Program-made: the position numbers and the translations under genes
NCBI RefSeq assembly: GCF_040448305.1
Contig: NZ_CP148752.1
Location: 4,216,001-4,280,000, forward strand
Length of the DNA: 64,000 nucleotides
Origin: Pseudomonas fluorescens
Lineage (GTDB): Bacteria; Pseudomonadota; Gammaproteobacteria; Pseudomonadales; Pseudomonadaceae
Reading direction: 5' to 3'
Notes under the pieces: generated by a model
The model's database searches: none
The model's input: only the letters and a program-made list of their open reading frames with translations
Told to the model about the DNA's origin: nothing
Shown here: positions 41,800-51,840 of the stretch, in pieces
Position numbering within the stretch: the stretch's first letter is position 1
Layout: each line of letters begins with the position of its first letter

Positions 41800-43200
41800 T
41801 CAGCACGGCGCAATCAAGCGACGTGAAACGATTTTGCTGACCGCTCCCAGCACCAGAGCCACGAGAATCAGCCCCGCAGCAACCGCAAACGTCAACCGCA
41901 TCCCCTGCGCGATGGCCTCAGGTTGCGCCTGCAAAATATCGTCGCTGGCCGTGCCGAAGGCGAACACAGCGCCCATGACCGAAGCGCCGGTGATCAGCCC
42001 CAGGTTGCGAGACAGGCCGAGCACACCGGACATCACGCCACGTTGGTCCTGCGCGATGTCCGCCATCACGGCGGTATTGTTCGCCGCCTGGAACAGCGCG
42101 TAACCGGCCGTGAGGAGCACCAGCGGCGCGAGGTAGCCGAGCACGCCGACGCTCATCGGCACGACGGGAAGGATGCAAGCGCCGGTCAACATGGCAATCA
42201 GCCCGACCGTGCTCGAACGCTGTGCGCCCAATCGGTCGACCAGCCGCCCGGAGGGCACACCGGCCAATGCCGCCACCAGCGGGCCGGCCGACATCACCAG
42301 GCCGACACTCGCCGCACTCAACCCCAGTGCACCCGACAGATAGAACGGCCCGACCACCAGGGTGGCCATGACCACCGTGGTCACCAGGGTGCTCATGGCG
42401 AACCCTGCGCCCAGCAGCGGATTGCGCAACATCACCAGTTTGACCAGCGGCGACGCGGCGGTCTGCTCGACGAACACGAACACCATCAAGCCAATCACCG
42501 CGACCAGCAGCAACGCCGTATTGAGCAGGCCGAAGCTGCCGCGTCCAAAGGTCATTGCCAACGCGTAAGCCAACAGGGTCAGGACCAATACCAGGGTGCC
42601 AAGCACGTCGAAATCGGGTCGAGTGGACGTCATCTCGTGGCGATCCACCGGCAAGAAGCGCCACGCCAGTCCCATCGCCAAAACACCCAAGGGTAGGTTC
42701 AATAGAAAAATCCCCTGCCAGCCCACCTGGGCAATCAACACGCCGCCAAGCGTCGGCCCCAGTGAGGTGCCAATTGCCGACATCGTGCCGAGCACGCCCA
42801 TCGCGCTGCCCATTTTTTCCTTGGGCACCGCCCCGCTCACCAGCGCCATGGTCAGCGCCATCATGGTGGCCGCGCCGACGCCCTGTAAGGCACGGGCGGC
42901 AATCAGCAGCCACAGATTGGGCGCCAGGGCGCACAGGAGCGAGGCGACGGTGAACAGCGCAATGCCGATCAGCAGCAATCGCCGCCGCCCCAGGAGGTCG
43001 CCGAGCCGGCCGACGCTGACGATCAGCGCGGTGATGCTCAGCAAGTAGGCGAGCACCACCCACTGCACGGCCTGGAACGACGCTGAAAACGCCTCGGCCA
43101 GTGTCGGTAAACCAACATTGGCAATGCTGGTGCCCAGGGACGACAGCAGCATGGATAACGACAGGCTGGCCAAGGCGCCCCGGATCGATATGGACTTCAT
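41800..43200 (-). CDS. MFS drug/metabolite exporter (DHA2-like)
   Basis: A 466-residue major-facilitator protein with 12-14 spans. Typical phrases are LSSLGTSIANVGLPTLAEAF, WVVLAYLLSITALIVSVGRL (motif D-like), GDLLGRRRLLLIG (motif A) and MGVLGTMSAIGTSLGPTLGG (motif C of proton antiporters). It is likely an efflux pump for small hydrophobic compounds. The start MKSISIRG is the first Met after the antisense region. It is divergent from the LysR gene, its probable regulator. Confidence 0.9.
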   Translation of the reverse strand: MKSISIRGALASLSLSMLLSSLGTSIANVGLPTLAEAFSASFQAVQWVVLAYLLSITALIVSVGRLGDLLGRRRLLLIGIALFTVASLLCALAPNLWLLIAARALQGVGAATMMALTMALVSGAVPKEKMGSAMGVLGTMSAIGTSLGPTLGGVLIAQVGWQGIFLLNLPLGVLAMGLAWRFLPVDRHEMTSTRPDFDVLGTLVLVLTLLAYALAMTFGRGSFGLLNTALLLVAVIGLMVFVFVEQTAASPLVKLVMLRNPLLGAGFAMSTLVTTVVMATLVVGPFYLSGALGLSAASVGLVMSAGPLVAALAGVPSGRLVDRLGAQRSSTVGLIAMLTGACILPVVPMSVGVLGYLAPLVLLTAGYALFQAANNTAVMADIAQDQRGVMSGVLGLSRNLGLITGASVMGAVFAFGTASDDILQAQPEAIAQGMRLTFAVAAGLILVALVLGAVSKIVSRRLIAPC

Positions 43201-43311
43201 TTTCTCGCGACTCCGCAAACAGGTTGTCCGAAGCCTAAGCCCGGCCATAACATGGCGGAAGACGCAGCATTTGCACTTTATTCATGCACTAGACGCCACA
43301 TAACAGAAACC

Positions 43312-43390
43312 CCATGTGGGAGCGAGCCTGCTCGCGAAAGCGGTGTGTCAGACAACATCATTTTTAATGTGCCACCTTCGCGAGCAGGTC
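43312..43390. repeat. REP pair, second arm degraded
   Basis: CATGTGGGAGCGAGCCTGCT is followed after about 45 bp by TTCGCGAGCAGG, then the second arm breaks off into unrelated GTCGGATCGCC. It lies in the MFS/LysR promoter region. Confidence 0.75.
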
Positions 43391-43427
43391 GGATCGCCGC
43401 ACCGTCGCCCCCACAGGAATTGATTCC

Positions 43428-44315
<888 letters not shown>

Positions 44316-44330
44316 CCCGGTGGCCCCCGC

Positions 44331-44783
44331 CTACTCCTTCAGGATCAGCAGCGGCTCGCCTTTTTTCACGATGTAGGTCGCCAGTTCTGAGGCCTTGCCC
44401 TGGCCCACGTTCTTCGCCACATGGGCGACGCCTTCGGGGATGTACAACGAGTCACCGGCCTTGAGCGTTACCGGTGCGCGCCCTTCCAGTTGATACTCAA
44501 AAGTGCCGCTGATCACGTGCGCCACCTCGACACCGGGGTGAGCATGTCTAGGCGACGTCACGCCCGGATCGAAGTCCACGAGCACCTGCAGGACTTCGCG
44601 GTTGGCGGCGCCCAGGTCTTCACGTACCAGGTCGGTGCGATGCAGGCCCTGCTGCCAGCTTTTCATCGCCGGGGCTGGCTGTGTTTCCTGGGCTTGAGAG
44701 AAGTTCGCGAGGGTGGCGAGCCCGGCGGCGGCCAGAACCAGACCAAGCTTGCCGATGGTGTGACGGGGGTGGATACGCAACAT
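44331..44783 (-). CDS. Periplasmic cupin
   Basis: A 150-residue cupin with a signal peptide (about 1-31, SQA/QE). Metal-binding motif 1 is SPRHAHPGVEVAHVISGTFE and motif 2 is IPEGVAHVAKN, giving a full His/Glu metal site. It is monocistronic. Its promoter shares a long set of elements with that of the EGKCG/EF-hand gene, hinting at a common envelope metal or redox response. The reaction is unknown. Confidence 0.85.
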   Translation of the reverse strand: MLRIHPRHTIGKLGLVLAAAGLATLANFSQAQETQPAPAMKSWQQGLHRTDLVREDLGAANREVLQVLVDFDPGVTSPRHAHPGVEVAHVISGTFEYQLEGRAPVTLKAGDSLYIPEGVAHVAKNVGQGKASELATYIVKKGEPLLILKE

Positions 44784-44854
44784 TGTCTTTCCTCCAGTTG
44801 AACCACGCCAGGCCGCGCCGAAAGTGGCGCGATGCCGGTGGTTCCATTTGAAGG

Positions 44855-44950
44855 CTGTCGTGTATCGCCCGGGTGTCGGGAAACGGCGGTTTTGTATGCC
44901 CGGGTAACGGAGGGCGTTGCGGATACCTGCGGATACAAACCCGTATCAGC
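44855..44950 (-). promoter_or_regulatory. Promoter region of the periplasmic cupin with GTATC/GATAC repeats
   Basis: Plus-strand view: GTATC at 44862, GTGTC at 44873, GGTTTTGTATG at 44888-44898, GATAC at 44922 and 44932. Order and spacing mirror 33616-33700 upstream of the EGKCG gene (central element 11 of 11 identical; next repeat 34 versus 33 bp away). The remainder of 44784-45048 is featureless. Confidence 0.5.
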
Positions 44951-45048
44951 GGGTACGCCATTGTGACCACTGGCATCGTGGTCAATGCCGAAGAAGAAGT
45001 GACCGCGATCCGATCCCACTCGGGTCGCGGCAAGTTCAGGCTTTTTGA

Positions 45049-47244
45049 CTACGCCAGATCGAAGCGATCCAGATTCATCACTTTGGTCCACGCAGCAACG
45101 AAGTCCTTGACGAACTTCTGTTGCGCATCGGCGGTGGCATAGAATTCGGCCAAGGCGCGCAACTGCGCATTGGAACCGAAGACCAGGTCAACCCGGGTAC
45201 CCGTCCACTTCACTGCACCGGTTTTGCGATCGCGCCCTTCATACTCTTGCTGGGCATCCGATACCGGCTTCCACTCCACGCCCATATCCAGCAGGTTGGT
45301 GAAGAAGTCGTTGGTCAAGGCTTCCGGACGCGTGGTGAACACACCGTGTCTGCTCTGGCCGACATTGGTGTTCAACACACGCAAGCCGCCCAGCAACACC
45401 GTCATTTCCGGCGCGCTGAGCGTCAGCAGTTGCGCCTTGTCGATCAGCAATTTTTCCGCCGGCACACGGTACTGTTGCTTCAGGTAATTACGGAAGCCGT
45501 CGGCAATCGGTTCAAGGTAACCGAAGGAGTCGACATCGGTCTGTTCCTGGCTGGCGTCCATGCGCCCTGGCGTGAAAGGCACCGTCACGCTATGACCGGC
45601 ATTTTTCGCCGCCTGTTCCACGCCCACGCCACCGGCGAGCACGATCAGGTCGGCCAGGGAGATTTTCTTGCCGCCACTGTTGAACTCGCCCTGGATGCTT
45701 TCGAGTTTTGCCAGCACGCGGGCCAGTTGCTCCGGCTGGTTGGCCTGCCAGGATTTCTGCGGTGCCAGGCGCAGACGCCCGCCGTTGGCGCCGCCGCGTT
45801 TGTCGGAGCCACGGAAAGAGGAAGCCGCCGCCCAAGCTGTAGACACAAGCTGCGAGACTGACAGCCCCGAGGCCGCAATTTTGCCCTTGAGCGCGGCGAC
45901 ATCGCTGTCGTTGACCAGTGGATGGTCGACGGCCGGGATCGGGTCCTGCCACAGCAGCTCTTCGTTCGGCATTTCCGGGCCGAGGTAGCGTGAGAGCGGC
46001 CCCATGTCACGGTGAATCAGCTTGTACCAGGCGCGGGCAAAGGCGTCGGCCAACTGGTCTGGATTGGCCAGGAAGCGCCGCGAAATCGGCTCATAGATCG
46101 GGTCGAAGCGTAGCGACAGGTCCGTGGTCAGCATGGTCGGATCACGCCGTCTGGACGGATCATGGGCATCCGGAATGGTGCCGGCGCCAGCGCCGTTTTT
46201 CGGCTTCCACTGGTTTGCCCCCGCCGGGCTCTTGGTCAGTTCCCATTCGTAACCGAACAGGTTCTCCAGGTAGTTGTTGCTCCACTGGGTTGGCGTGGTC
46301 GTCCAGGTCACTTCCAGGCCGCTTGAGATGGTGTCGCCACCTTTACCGGTACCGAACGTGCTCTTCCAGCCCAGGCCCTGCAGTTCGAGGCCGGCGCCTT
46401 CGGGCTCAGGTCCGACATGGTCGACAGTACCGGCACCGTGGGTTTTGCCGAAGGCGTGACCGCCCGCGATCAGCGCGACGGTTTCCTCGTCGTTCATGGC
46501 CATGCGCGCAAAGGTTTCACGGATGTCCTTGCCGGCGGCGACCGGATCGGAGTTGCCTTCAGGGCCTTCGGGGTTTACGTAGATCAGGCCCATCTGCACG
46601 GCTGCGAGTGGGGTTTCCAGATTGCGCTCTACGGGAGCTTGCCCGGCATCTTTGCCATAACGCACGTCGCCACCCAGCCACGTGCTTTCCGAGCCCCAGT
46701 AGACGTCTTCGTCCGGCTCCCAGACATCCGGGCGGCCAGCGGAAAAACCAAAGGTCTTGAAGCCCATGGACTCCAGTGCAACGTTGCCGGCGAGGACGAT
46801 CAGATCGGCCCAGGAGACTTTGTTGCCGTACTTTTGCTTGATTGGCCAAAGCAGCCGACGGGCCTTGTCGAGGCTGACGTTGTCCGGCCAGCTGTTGAGC
46901 GGTGCAAAGCGTTGTTGGCCGGAGCCGGCGCCGCCCCGGCCGTCACCGGTGCGATAGGTGCCTGCGGCGTGCCAGGACATGCGGATAAAAAAAGGCCCAT
47001 AGTGACCGAAGTCCGCCGGCCACCAGTCCTGGGAATCGGTCATCAGCGCAGTCAGGTCTTTTTTCAGCGCCTGGAAGTCCAGGCTCTTGAAGGCTTCGGC
47101 GTAGTTGAAGTCGCCCCCCAACGGGTCAGACTTGGGCGAGTGTTGACTCAAGATCTTCAGGTTCAGTTGGTTCGGCCACCAGTCGCGGTTCGTCGTGCCA
47201 CCGCCAGCGGCGTTATTGAACGGGCATTTCGATTCAGTTGACAT
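45049..47244 (-). CDS. katG: Catalase-peroxidase KatG
   Basis: A 731-residue bifunctional heme enzyme that removes H2O2. The distal site Trp/Arg/His is in PFFIRMSWHAAGTYRTGDGR, the covalent-adduct Tyr region in GLIYVNPEGPEGN, and the proximal His in ALIAGGHAFGKTHGAGT. The C-terminal heme-free duplicate domain is complete, and total length is normal for KatG. No signal peptide, so cytoplasmic. The gene is monocistronic with an OxyR-like site upstream. Confidence 0.97.
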   Translation of the reverse strand: MSTESKCPFNNAAGGGTTNRDWWPNQLNLKILSQHSPKSDPLGGDFNYAEAFKSLDFQALKKDLTALMTDSQDWWPADFGHYGPFFIRMSWHAAGTYRTGDGRGGAGSGQQRFAPLNSWPDNVSLDKARRLLWPIKQKYGNKVSWADLIVLAGNVALESMGFKTFGFSAGRPDVWEPDEDVYWGSESTWLGGDVRYGKDAGQAPVERNLETPLAAVQMGLIYVNPEGPEGNSDPVAAGKDIRETFARMAMNDEETVALIAGGHAFGKTHGAGTVDHVGPEPEGAGLELQGLGWKSTFGTGKGGDTISSGLEVTWTTTPTQWSNNYLENLFGYEWELTKSPAGANQWKPKNGAGAGTIPDAHDPSRRRDPTMLTTDLSLRFDPIYEPISRRFLANPDQLADAFARAWYKLIHRDMGPLSRYLGPEMPNEELLWQDPIPAVDHPLVNDSDVAALKGKIAASGLSVSQLVSTAWAAASSFRGSDKRGGANGGRLRLAPQKSWQANQPEQLARVLAKLESIQGEFNSGGKKISLADLIVLAGGVGVEQAAKNAGHSVTVPFTPGRMDASQEQTDVDSFGYLEPIADGFRNYLKQQYRVPAEKLLIDKAQLLTLSAPEMTVLLGGLRVLNTNVGQSRHGVFTTRPEALTNDFFTNLLDMGVEWKPVSDAQQEYEGRDRKTGAVKWTGTRVDLVFGSNAQLRALAEFYATADAQQKFVKDFVAAWTKVMNLDRFDLA

Positions 47245-47313
47245 GGCATCTCCTCTTTATTTTGTTTTCAGCTAACCATCCTTAAGCGTGGATCCGGATC
47301 ACCGATTGAAGAA

Positions 47314-47351
47314 ATAGCTTTTCGGTATGGGATCCATAGCCTTAAGGCTAT
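47314..47351. promoter_or_regulatory. OxyR-type binding site upstream of katG
   Basis: Half-sites ATAG (47314), GTAT (47325) and ATAG (47336) fall at the 11-bp spacing of the OxyR consensus (ATAG-N7-CTAT repeated); the last CTAT is one base late. Half of it is also an 18-bp perfect palindrome, CATAGCCTTAAGGCTATG (47335-47352). It lies 70-107 bp upstream of katG, the expected place for peroxide induction. Nothing else is seen in 47353-47553. Confidence 0.6.
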
Positions 47352-47553
47352 GACGGCCCAGTGATCAGTCGCTCCAGAACATCCATTAAAGTACCGGTCC
47401 GGGAAACTGTCGCTCCATCTGGGGAGATAGCTGATAAACAGTTCAAATCAGCAAGGAAATGCAAGATCATGAACACCTGCCACAATGGATGGGTAGCCTT
47501 TGCTGCAAGGACGCTGGTGATCGTAAGAATTGTTTGCCGCGAGAGGTTTCGCC

Positions 47554-47760
47554 ATGCTCCTCAAAGCCATTGTCATCTGGTCACTGCTGTCGATCATCAT
47601 CGCCGCCGTGTTCTGTCGCCTGATGCATAACGCCAAGGTCGCCGACCGGGCGCTCAAGATCGCCAAGCCGGATCATCAGCCTCATGAACGAAATGTTGGC
47701 AATACTTCCATGACCCCGGACAAAAGTGGCGGCGACGATTCGGATTGCCACCCGGCCTGA
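47554..47760 (+). CDS. Small single-span membrane protein
   Basis: A 68-residue ORF beginning MLLKAIVIWSLLSIIIAAVF, a clear transmembrane segment, followed by a hydrophilic cytoplasmic tail (KIAKPDHQPHERNVGNTSMT). The Shine-Dalgarno GAGAGG favours this Met over one eight codons upstream. A strong intrinsic terminator follows. I do not recognise a family. Confidence 0.6.
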   Translation: MLLKAIVIWSLLSIIIAAVFCRLMHNAKVADRALKIAKPDHQPHERNVGNTSMTPDKSGGDDSDCHPA

Positions 47761-47787
47761 GCCATTCAGGGCGTTCCCGTACTCAAT

Positions 47788-47818
47788 AAAAAAAACCGGC
47801 TATTCAGCCGGTTTTTTT
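47788..47818. terminator. Bidirectional intrinsic terminator
   Basis: ACCGGCT-ATTC-AGCCGGT (47795-47812) is flanked by an A-run and a T-run, so it stops transcription from both sides. It separates the small membrane gene from the ybdD-cstA operon. Confidence 0.92.
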
Positions 47819-47825
47819 ATGTCGC

Positions 47826-48023
47826 TCAACAACACTTCGGTCCGGCTTTACTGCCGTAACGGGCTTCCTGGCGCTCACGGAAGAACGCCTCATAGTCCAT
47901 CACCGGTTTGTCCGGGTGTTTGGTCTGCATATGCTCGACGTAGTTGTCGTAGTCAGGCATGCCGACCATCAGGCGTGCGGCCTGACCGAGGTATTTACCG
48001 AGGCGACTCAGGTCATTGAACAT
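47826..48023 (-). CDS. YbdD/YjiX (DUF466) protein
   Basis: A 65-residue protein: LGQAARLMVGMPDYDNYVEH and ending RYGSKAGPKCC. This is the small partner found directly after cstA/btsT genes in many bacteria and thought to assist or modulate the transporter. It starts 2 bp after the cstA stop. The C-terminal Cys pair is typical of the family. Confidence 0.92.
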   Translation of the reverse strand: MFNDLSRLGKYLGQAARLMVGMPDYDNYVEHMQTKHPDKPVMDYEAFFRERQEARYGSKAGPKCC

Positions 48024-48025
48024 GA

Positions 48026-50083
48026 TCAGGCATCCGGCAGCGCTTGATATGGCGCTTCTTTATCCGTGCGTTCCTTGGTGCCCCAGGCAGCGATGCCGAC
48101 CTTGAGCGCGAAGAACAGGATGCTGAACACCACGAACAGGAACAGCGCAGTCAGCGTCGCGTTGGTGTAGGCGTTGAAGATCACGTGTTGCATCTGGTCG
48201 ATGCTCTTGGCCGGGGCCAGCACCTGACCGTTGGCCAGGGCATCGCTGTATTTCTTCGCCAGGGCGAGGAAGCCGATCGCCGGGTTGGCATCGAACAGCT
48301 TGATGAAGCCTGCGGTGGTGGTGCAGATCAGCAACCAGACCGCTGGCAGCAAGGTCACCCACACATAACGCTGGCGTTTCATCTTGATCAGCACCACGGT
48401 GCCGAGCATCAGGGCGATACCGGCCAGCATCTGGTTGGAGATGCCGAACAGCGGCCACAAGGTGTTGATGCCACCCAGCGGATCGATCACGCCCTGGTAC
48501 AGCAGATACCCCCACATGGCCACGCAACCGGCGGTGGCGATCAGGTTGGCGGTCCAGGATTCGGTGCGCTTGAGCGCCGGGACGAAGGAGCCGAGCAAGT
48601 CCTGCAGCATGAAACGCCCGGCACGGGTGCCGGCGTCGACCGCGGTCAGAATGAACAGCGCTTCAAACAGGATCGCGAAGTGGTACCAGAACGCCATGGT
48701 GTTTTCACCTGGCAACAAGTGGTGCAGGATCTGCGCGATCCCCACCGCCAGGGTCGGCGCGCCACCGGCACGGGCGAGGATGGTGGTTTCACCGATGTCG
48801 TGAGCCACCGCTTGCAGGGCTTCCGGGGTAATGGCGAAGCCCCAACTGCTGACGGTTTGTGCAACGGTAACCGCATCGGCGCCAACCACGGCCGCCGGGC
48901 TGTTCATCGCGAAATACACGCCCGGATCGATGACCGATGCAGCGACCATGGCCATGATCGCTACGAACGATTCCATCAGCATGCCGCCGTAACCGATGTA
49001 ACGGGCATGCCCCTCACTGGCGAGCAGCTTCGGCGTGGTGCCGGAAGCGATCAGCGCGTGGAAACCGGAGACCGCGCCACAGGCGATGGTGATGAACAGG
49101 AACGGGAACAGACCGCCCTTCCAAACCGGACCGGTGCCGTCGACGAACTGGGTCAGCGCCGGCATTCTCAGCTCGGGCATGGTCACCAGAATGCCGATGG
49201 CCAGGGCGACGATGGTGCCGATCTTCAGGAAGGTGGAGAGGTAGTCACGGGGCGCCAGGATCAGCCACACCGGCAGTACCGCCGCGACAAAACCGTAGCC
49301 GATCAGCATCCAGGTGATCTGGATACCGGTAAAGGTAAAGGCCTTGGCCCACACCGGATCCGCGGCAACCTGCCCGCCGAGCCAGATCGACCCCAGCAGC
49401 AACAGCACGCCGATCACCGAGATTTCACCGATGCGACCCGGGCGGATGTAGCGCATGTAGATGCCCATGAACATCGCGATCGGGATGGTCGCCATTACCG
49501 TGAATATGCCCCAAGGGCTCTCGGCCAGGGCCTTCACCACGATCAGCGCCAGCACCGCGAGGATGATGATCATGATCAGGAAGCAGCCGAACAACGCGAT
49601 GGTGCCGGGAATACGGCCCATTTCTTCACGGACCATGTCGCCCAGGGAACGACCGTTGCGGCGGGTGGACATGAACAGGACCATGAAGTCCTGCACCGCA
49701 CCGGCCAGCACCACGCCGGCAATCAGCCACAGCGTGCCGGGCAGGTAGCCCATCTGCGCCGCCAATACCGGGCCGACCAGCGGACCCGCGCCGGCAATGG
49801 CGGCGAAGTGGTGACCGAACAGCACGTGTTTGTTGGTCGGCACGTAGTCCAGACCATCGTTATTGAGCACAGCCGGAGTGGCCCGATTGGGGTCGAGCTG
49901 CATCACTTTATTGGCGATGAACAGGCTGTAGTAGCGGTAGGCAACAAGGTAGATGGCGACGGCTGCGACTACGATCCACAAGGCGTTGATCGCTTCGCCG
50001 CGGCGCAAGGCCACGACACTCAGCGCAATCGCTCCCAGGACAGCCACGGCAAACCAGGCGAGGTGTTTAGCCAGACGGGGCAT
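48026..50083 (-). CDS. cstA: CstA-family carbon-starvation transporter
   Basis: A 685-residue membrane protein with 16 or more spans: RYYSLFIANKVMQLDPNRAT, FGHHFAAIAGAGPLVGPVLA, DFMVLFMSTRRNGRSLGDMV and FHALIASGTTPKLLASEGHA. CstA/BtsT proteins import pyruvate and, for CstA, possibly peptides, when carbon is short. It forms an operon with ybdD. A divergent sensor kinase/response regulator pair across a 359-bp intergenic region with CTACGTAG repeats is the likely controller. Confidence 0.93.
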   Translation of the reverse strand: MPRLAKHLAWFAVAVLGAIALSVVALRRGEAINALWIVVAAVAIYLVAYRYYSLFIANKVMQLDPNRATPAVLNNDGLDYVPTNKHVLFGHHFAAIAGAGPLVGPVLAAQMGYLPGTLWLIAGVVLAGAVQDFMVLFMSTRRNGRSLGDMVREEMGRIPGTIALFGCFLIMIIILAVLALIVVKALAESPWGIFTVMATIPIAMFMGIYMRYIRPGRIGEISVIGVLLLLGSIWLGGQVAADPVWAKAFTFTGIQITWMLIGYGFVAAVLPVWLILAPRDYLSTFLKIGTIVALAIGILVTMPELRMPALTQFVDGTGPVWKGGLFPFLFITIACGAVSGFHALIASGTTPKLLASEGHARYIGYGGMLMESFVAIMAMVAASVIDPGVYFAMNSPAAVVGADAVTVAQTVSSWGFAITPEALQAVAHDIGETTILARAGGAPTLAVGIAQILHHLLPGENTMAFWYHFAILFEALFILTAVDAGTRAGRFMLQDLLGSFVPALKRTESWTANLIATAGCVAMWGYLLYQGVIDPLGGINTLWPLFGISNQMLAGIALMLGTVVLIKMKRQRYVWVTLLPAVWLLICTTTAGFIKLFDANPAIGFLALAKKYSDALANGQVLAPAKSIDQMQHVIFNAYTNATLTALFLFVVFSILFFALKVGIAAWGTKERTDKEAPYQALPDA

Positions 50084-50195
50084 AGCGTGTCTCCTGCCGA
50101 CAGCCAGTGACTGCGGCGGTAATTTTTATAATTGTGTCCGCGGTGCGGAGCTGGCCCAATATCCGCGCATGTCGTCCACAAATAAATCCGCGTTA

Positions 50196-50228
50196 CTACG
50201 TACGTGGGATCTACGTAGTTCTACGTAG
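50196..50228. promoter_or_regulatory. CTACGTAG repeats in the cstA/kinase intergenic region
   Basis: CTACGTAC (50196-50203), CTACGTAG (50211-50218) and CTACGTAG (50221-50228) lie in the divergent promoter region, the last two 10 bp apart on one DNA face. They sit 113-145 bp upstream of cstA. They are good candidate sites for the LuxR-type regulator at 51.8 kb. Confidence 0.5.
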
Positions 50229-50242
50229 ACGGCTCTGATTTC

Positions 50243-50336
50243 CCTGTGGGAGCGAGCCTGCTCGCGAAGGCATTCTGTCATTCAACATGGATGTCGACTG
50301 ATACACCGTCTTCGCGAGCAGGCTCGCTCCCACAGG
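50243..50336. repeat. REP dyad (inverted pair)
   Basis: CCTGTGGGAGCGAGCCTGCT and AGCAGGCTCGCTCCCACAGG enclose about 50 bp, lying between the cstA regulatory repeats and the sensor kinase start. Confidence 0.9.
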
Positions 50337-50442
50337 TTCAGCATTTCAACTGAATGACCTCTCCCGCCAATGGTCATTCCGTCCAACAAGGCTGTCTATC
50401 TTTGGCATATGATCCCGAGCCTTCGCGCGGGCAGGAGTCAAC

Positions 50443-51807
50443 ATGCAGCTCAAACACAAGATCGTCGCCCTCGGGATTCTGCCGCTGGTGCTGGCCATTG
50501 CCGTCATCTGCGCGCTGGTGATTTCCCTCAATCGCCAACTGGGCGATCAACAGGCGCAACTGATCGAAGACAGCATTCTGGCGAGCAAGCGCGCGGAGCT
50601 GAAAAACTACGTGGAAATGGCCCAGAGCCTGATCGAGCCGCTGTACGACGACGGCCACGGCGATGCCCAGGCCCAGCAACGAGTGCTGGAAGAACTGCGC
50701 AAGCTCAGCTTCGGCATCAATGGCTACTTCTTCGTCTACGACCATGAAGGCCGCAGCCTGATGCACGCACGCCAGTCGGAACTGGTGGGCCAATACCTGT
50801 GGGACATGAAAGACCCCCACGGCCTGCCGGTGATCCAGGCGCTGCTGAAAAGCGCGCAATCGGGCGAAGGTTTTCAACGCTACGCCTGGAACAAACCCTC
50901 CTCCGGCCAGGTGACCGACAAGCTCGCCTATGTGGTGATGCTCGATCGCTGGGGCTGGATGCTCGGCACCGGCATCTACCTTGAAGACGTCGAGCGCGCC
51001 ACCCAGCAGGCCCGTGCCGAAGTGGCCATGGGCATTCGCAAGACCATGATGGCGATTGCCGTGGTCGCCCTCGTCGCGGTGCTGTTTGTCTTCGCCACCG
51101 GCATGACCCTCAACGTCAGCGAACATCGCCTGGCGGACAAGAAACTGCAGCGCCTGACCCAGCGCATCGTCAGCCTGCAGGAAGAAGAACGATCACGGGT
51201 GTCCCGCGAGTTGCACGACGGCATCAGCCAGGTGCTGGTCTCGATCAAGTTTCAGTTCGAACTGGCCAGCCATCTGCTGGAACGCGGACAAGCCCACGAC
51301 AAGGGCTTGAGCACGTTAAAAGAAGCCACCGAGCGCCTGGGCGATGCCATCGGTGAAGTCCGCAGTCTCTCCCATGACCTGCGCTCATCCTTGCTCGATA
51401 CCCTCGGCCTGCCGGCGGCCATCGGCCAATTGGCTGCGGAATTCGAGCAGCGCAGCGGGTTGACCGTGACCTATGACGAAAATGAATTCGACTGCCAACT
51501 GGTCGACGGCGCGGCTGTGTCGCTGTTCCGCATCGTCCAGGAAGGCCTGACCAATATTGAACGCCACGCGCAGGCGAAGAACGTGTCCATTACACTGCGC
51601 GGCTGCGACGAGTCCGTGCGGCTGACGGTGGTCGATGACGGCATCGGTTTCAACGTCGCCCAGGTCGAACGTCGTCAGGCCGGCATTGGCTTGCGTAACA
51701 TCCGCGAACGCGTCGAACATTTTGGCGGGCGCTTCGATTTGATCTCGATGCCGGGCAGAAGTGAGCTGGACGTACGGCTGCCAATGATACCTGGCGTAAA
51801 ACCCTGA
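50443..51807 (+). CDS. Cache-domain sensor histidine kinase (NarX/HisKA_3 type)
   Basis: A 454-residue membrane kinase: first span ILPLVLAIAVICALVISL, a periplasmic single Cache domain (about 45-200: FGINGYFFVYDHEGRSLMHA, WGWMLGTGIYLEDVE), second span MMAIAVVALVAVLFVFATGM, then HisKA_3 with phosphorylated His in SRVSRELHDGISQVL and an ATPase domain (VQEGLTNIERHAQ, VDDGIGF, GIGLRNIRERV). Cache domains often sense small organic acids, fitting control of the divergent cstA. The regulator follows 33 bp downstream. Confidence 0.93.
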   Translation: MQLKHKIVALGILPLVLAIAVICALVISLNRQLGDQQAQLIEDSILASKRAELKNYVEMAQSLIEPLYDDGHGDAQAQQRVLEELRKLSFGINGYFFVYDHEGRSLMHARQSELVGQYLWDMKDPHGLPVIQALLKSAQSGEGFQRYAWNKPSSGQVTDKLAYVVMLDRWGWMLGTGIYLEDVERATQQARAEVAMGIRKTMMAIAVVALVAVLFVFATGMTLNVSEHRLADKKLQRLTQRIVSLQEEERSRVSRELHDGISQVLVSIKFQFELASHLLERGQAHDKGLSTLKEATERLGDAIGEVRSLSHDLRSSLLDTLGLPAAIGQLAAEFEQRSGLTVTYDENEFDCQLVDGAAVSLFRIVQEGLTNIERHAQAKNVSITLRGCDESVRLTVVDDGIGFNVAQVERRQAGIGLRNIRERVEHFGGRFDLISMPGRSELDVRLPMIPGVKP

Positions 51808-51840
51808 GCCGGCCCAAAACTACAAGAGTGAATAGCTGCG

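Noticed and set aside
48044..50110. 688-codon plus-strand ORF opposite cstA
   Set aside because: Its product is Gln/His/Arg-rich low-complexity sequence typical of antisense reading of a membrane-protein gene.
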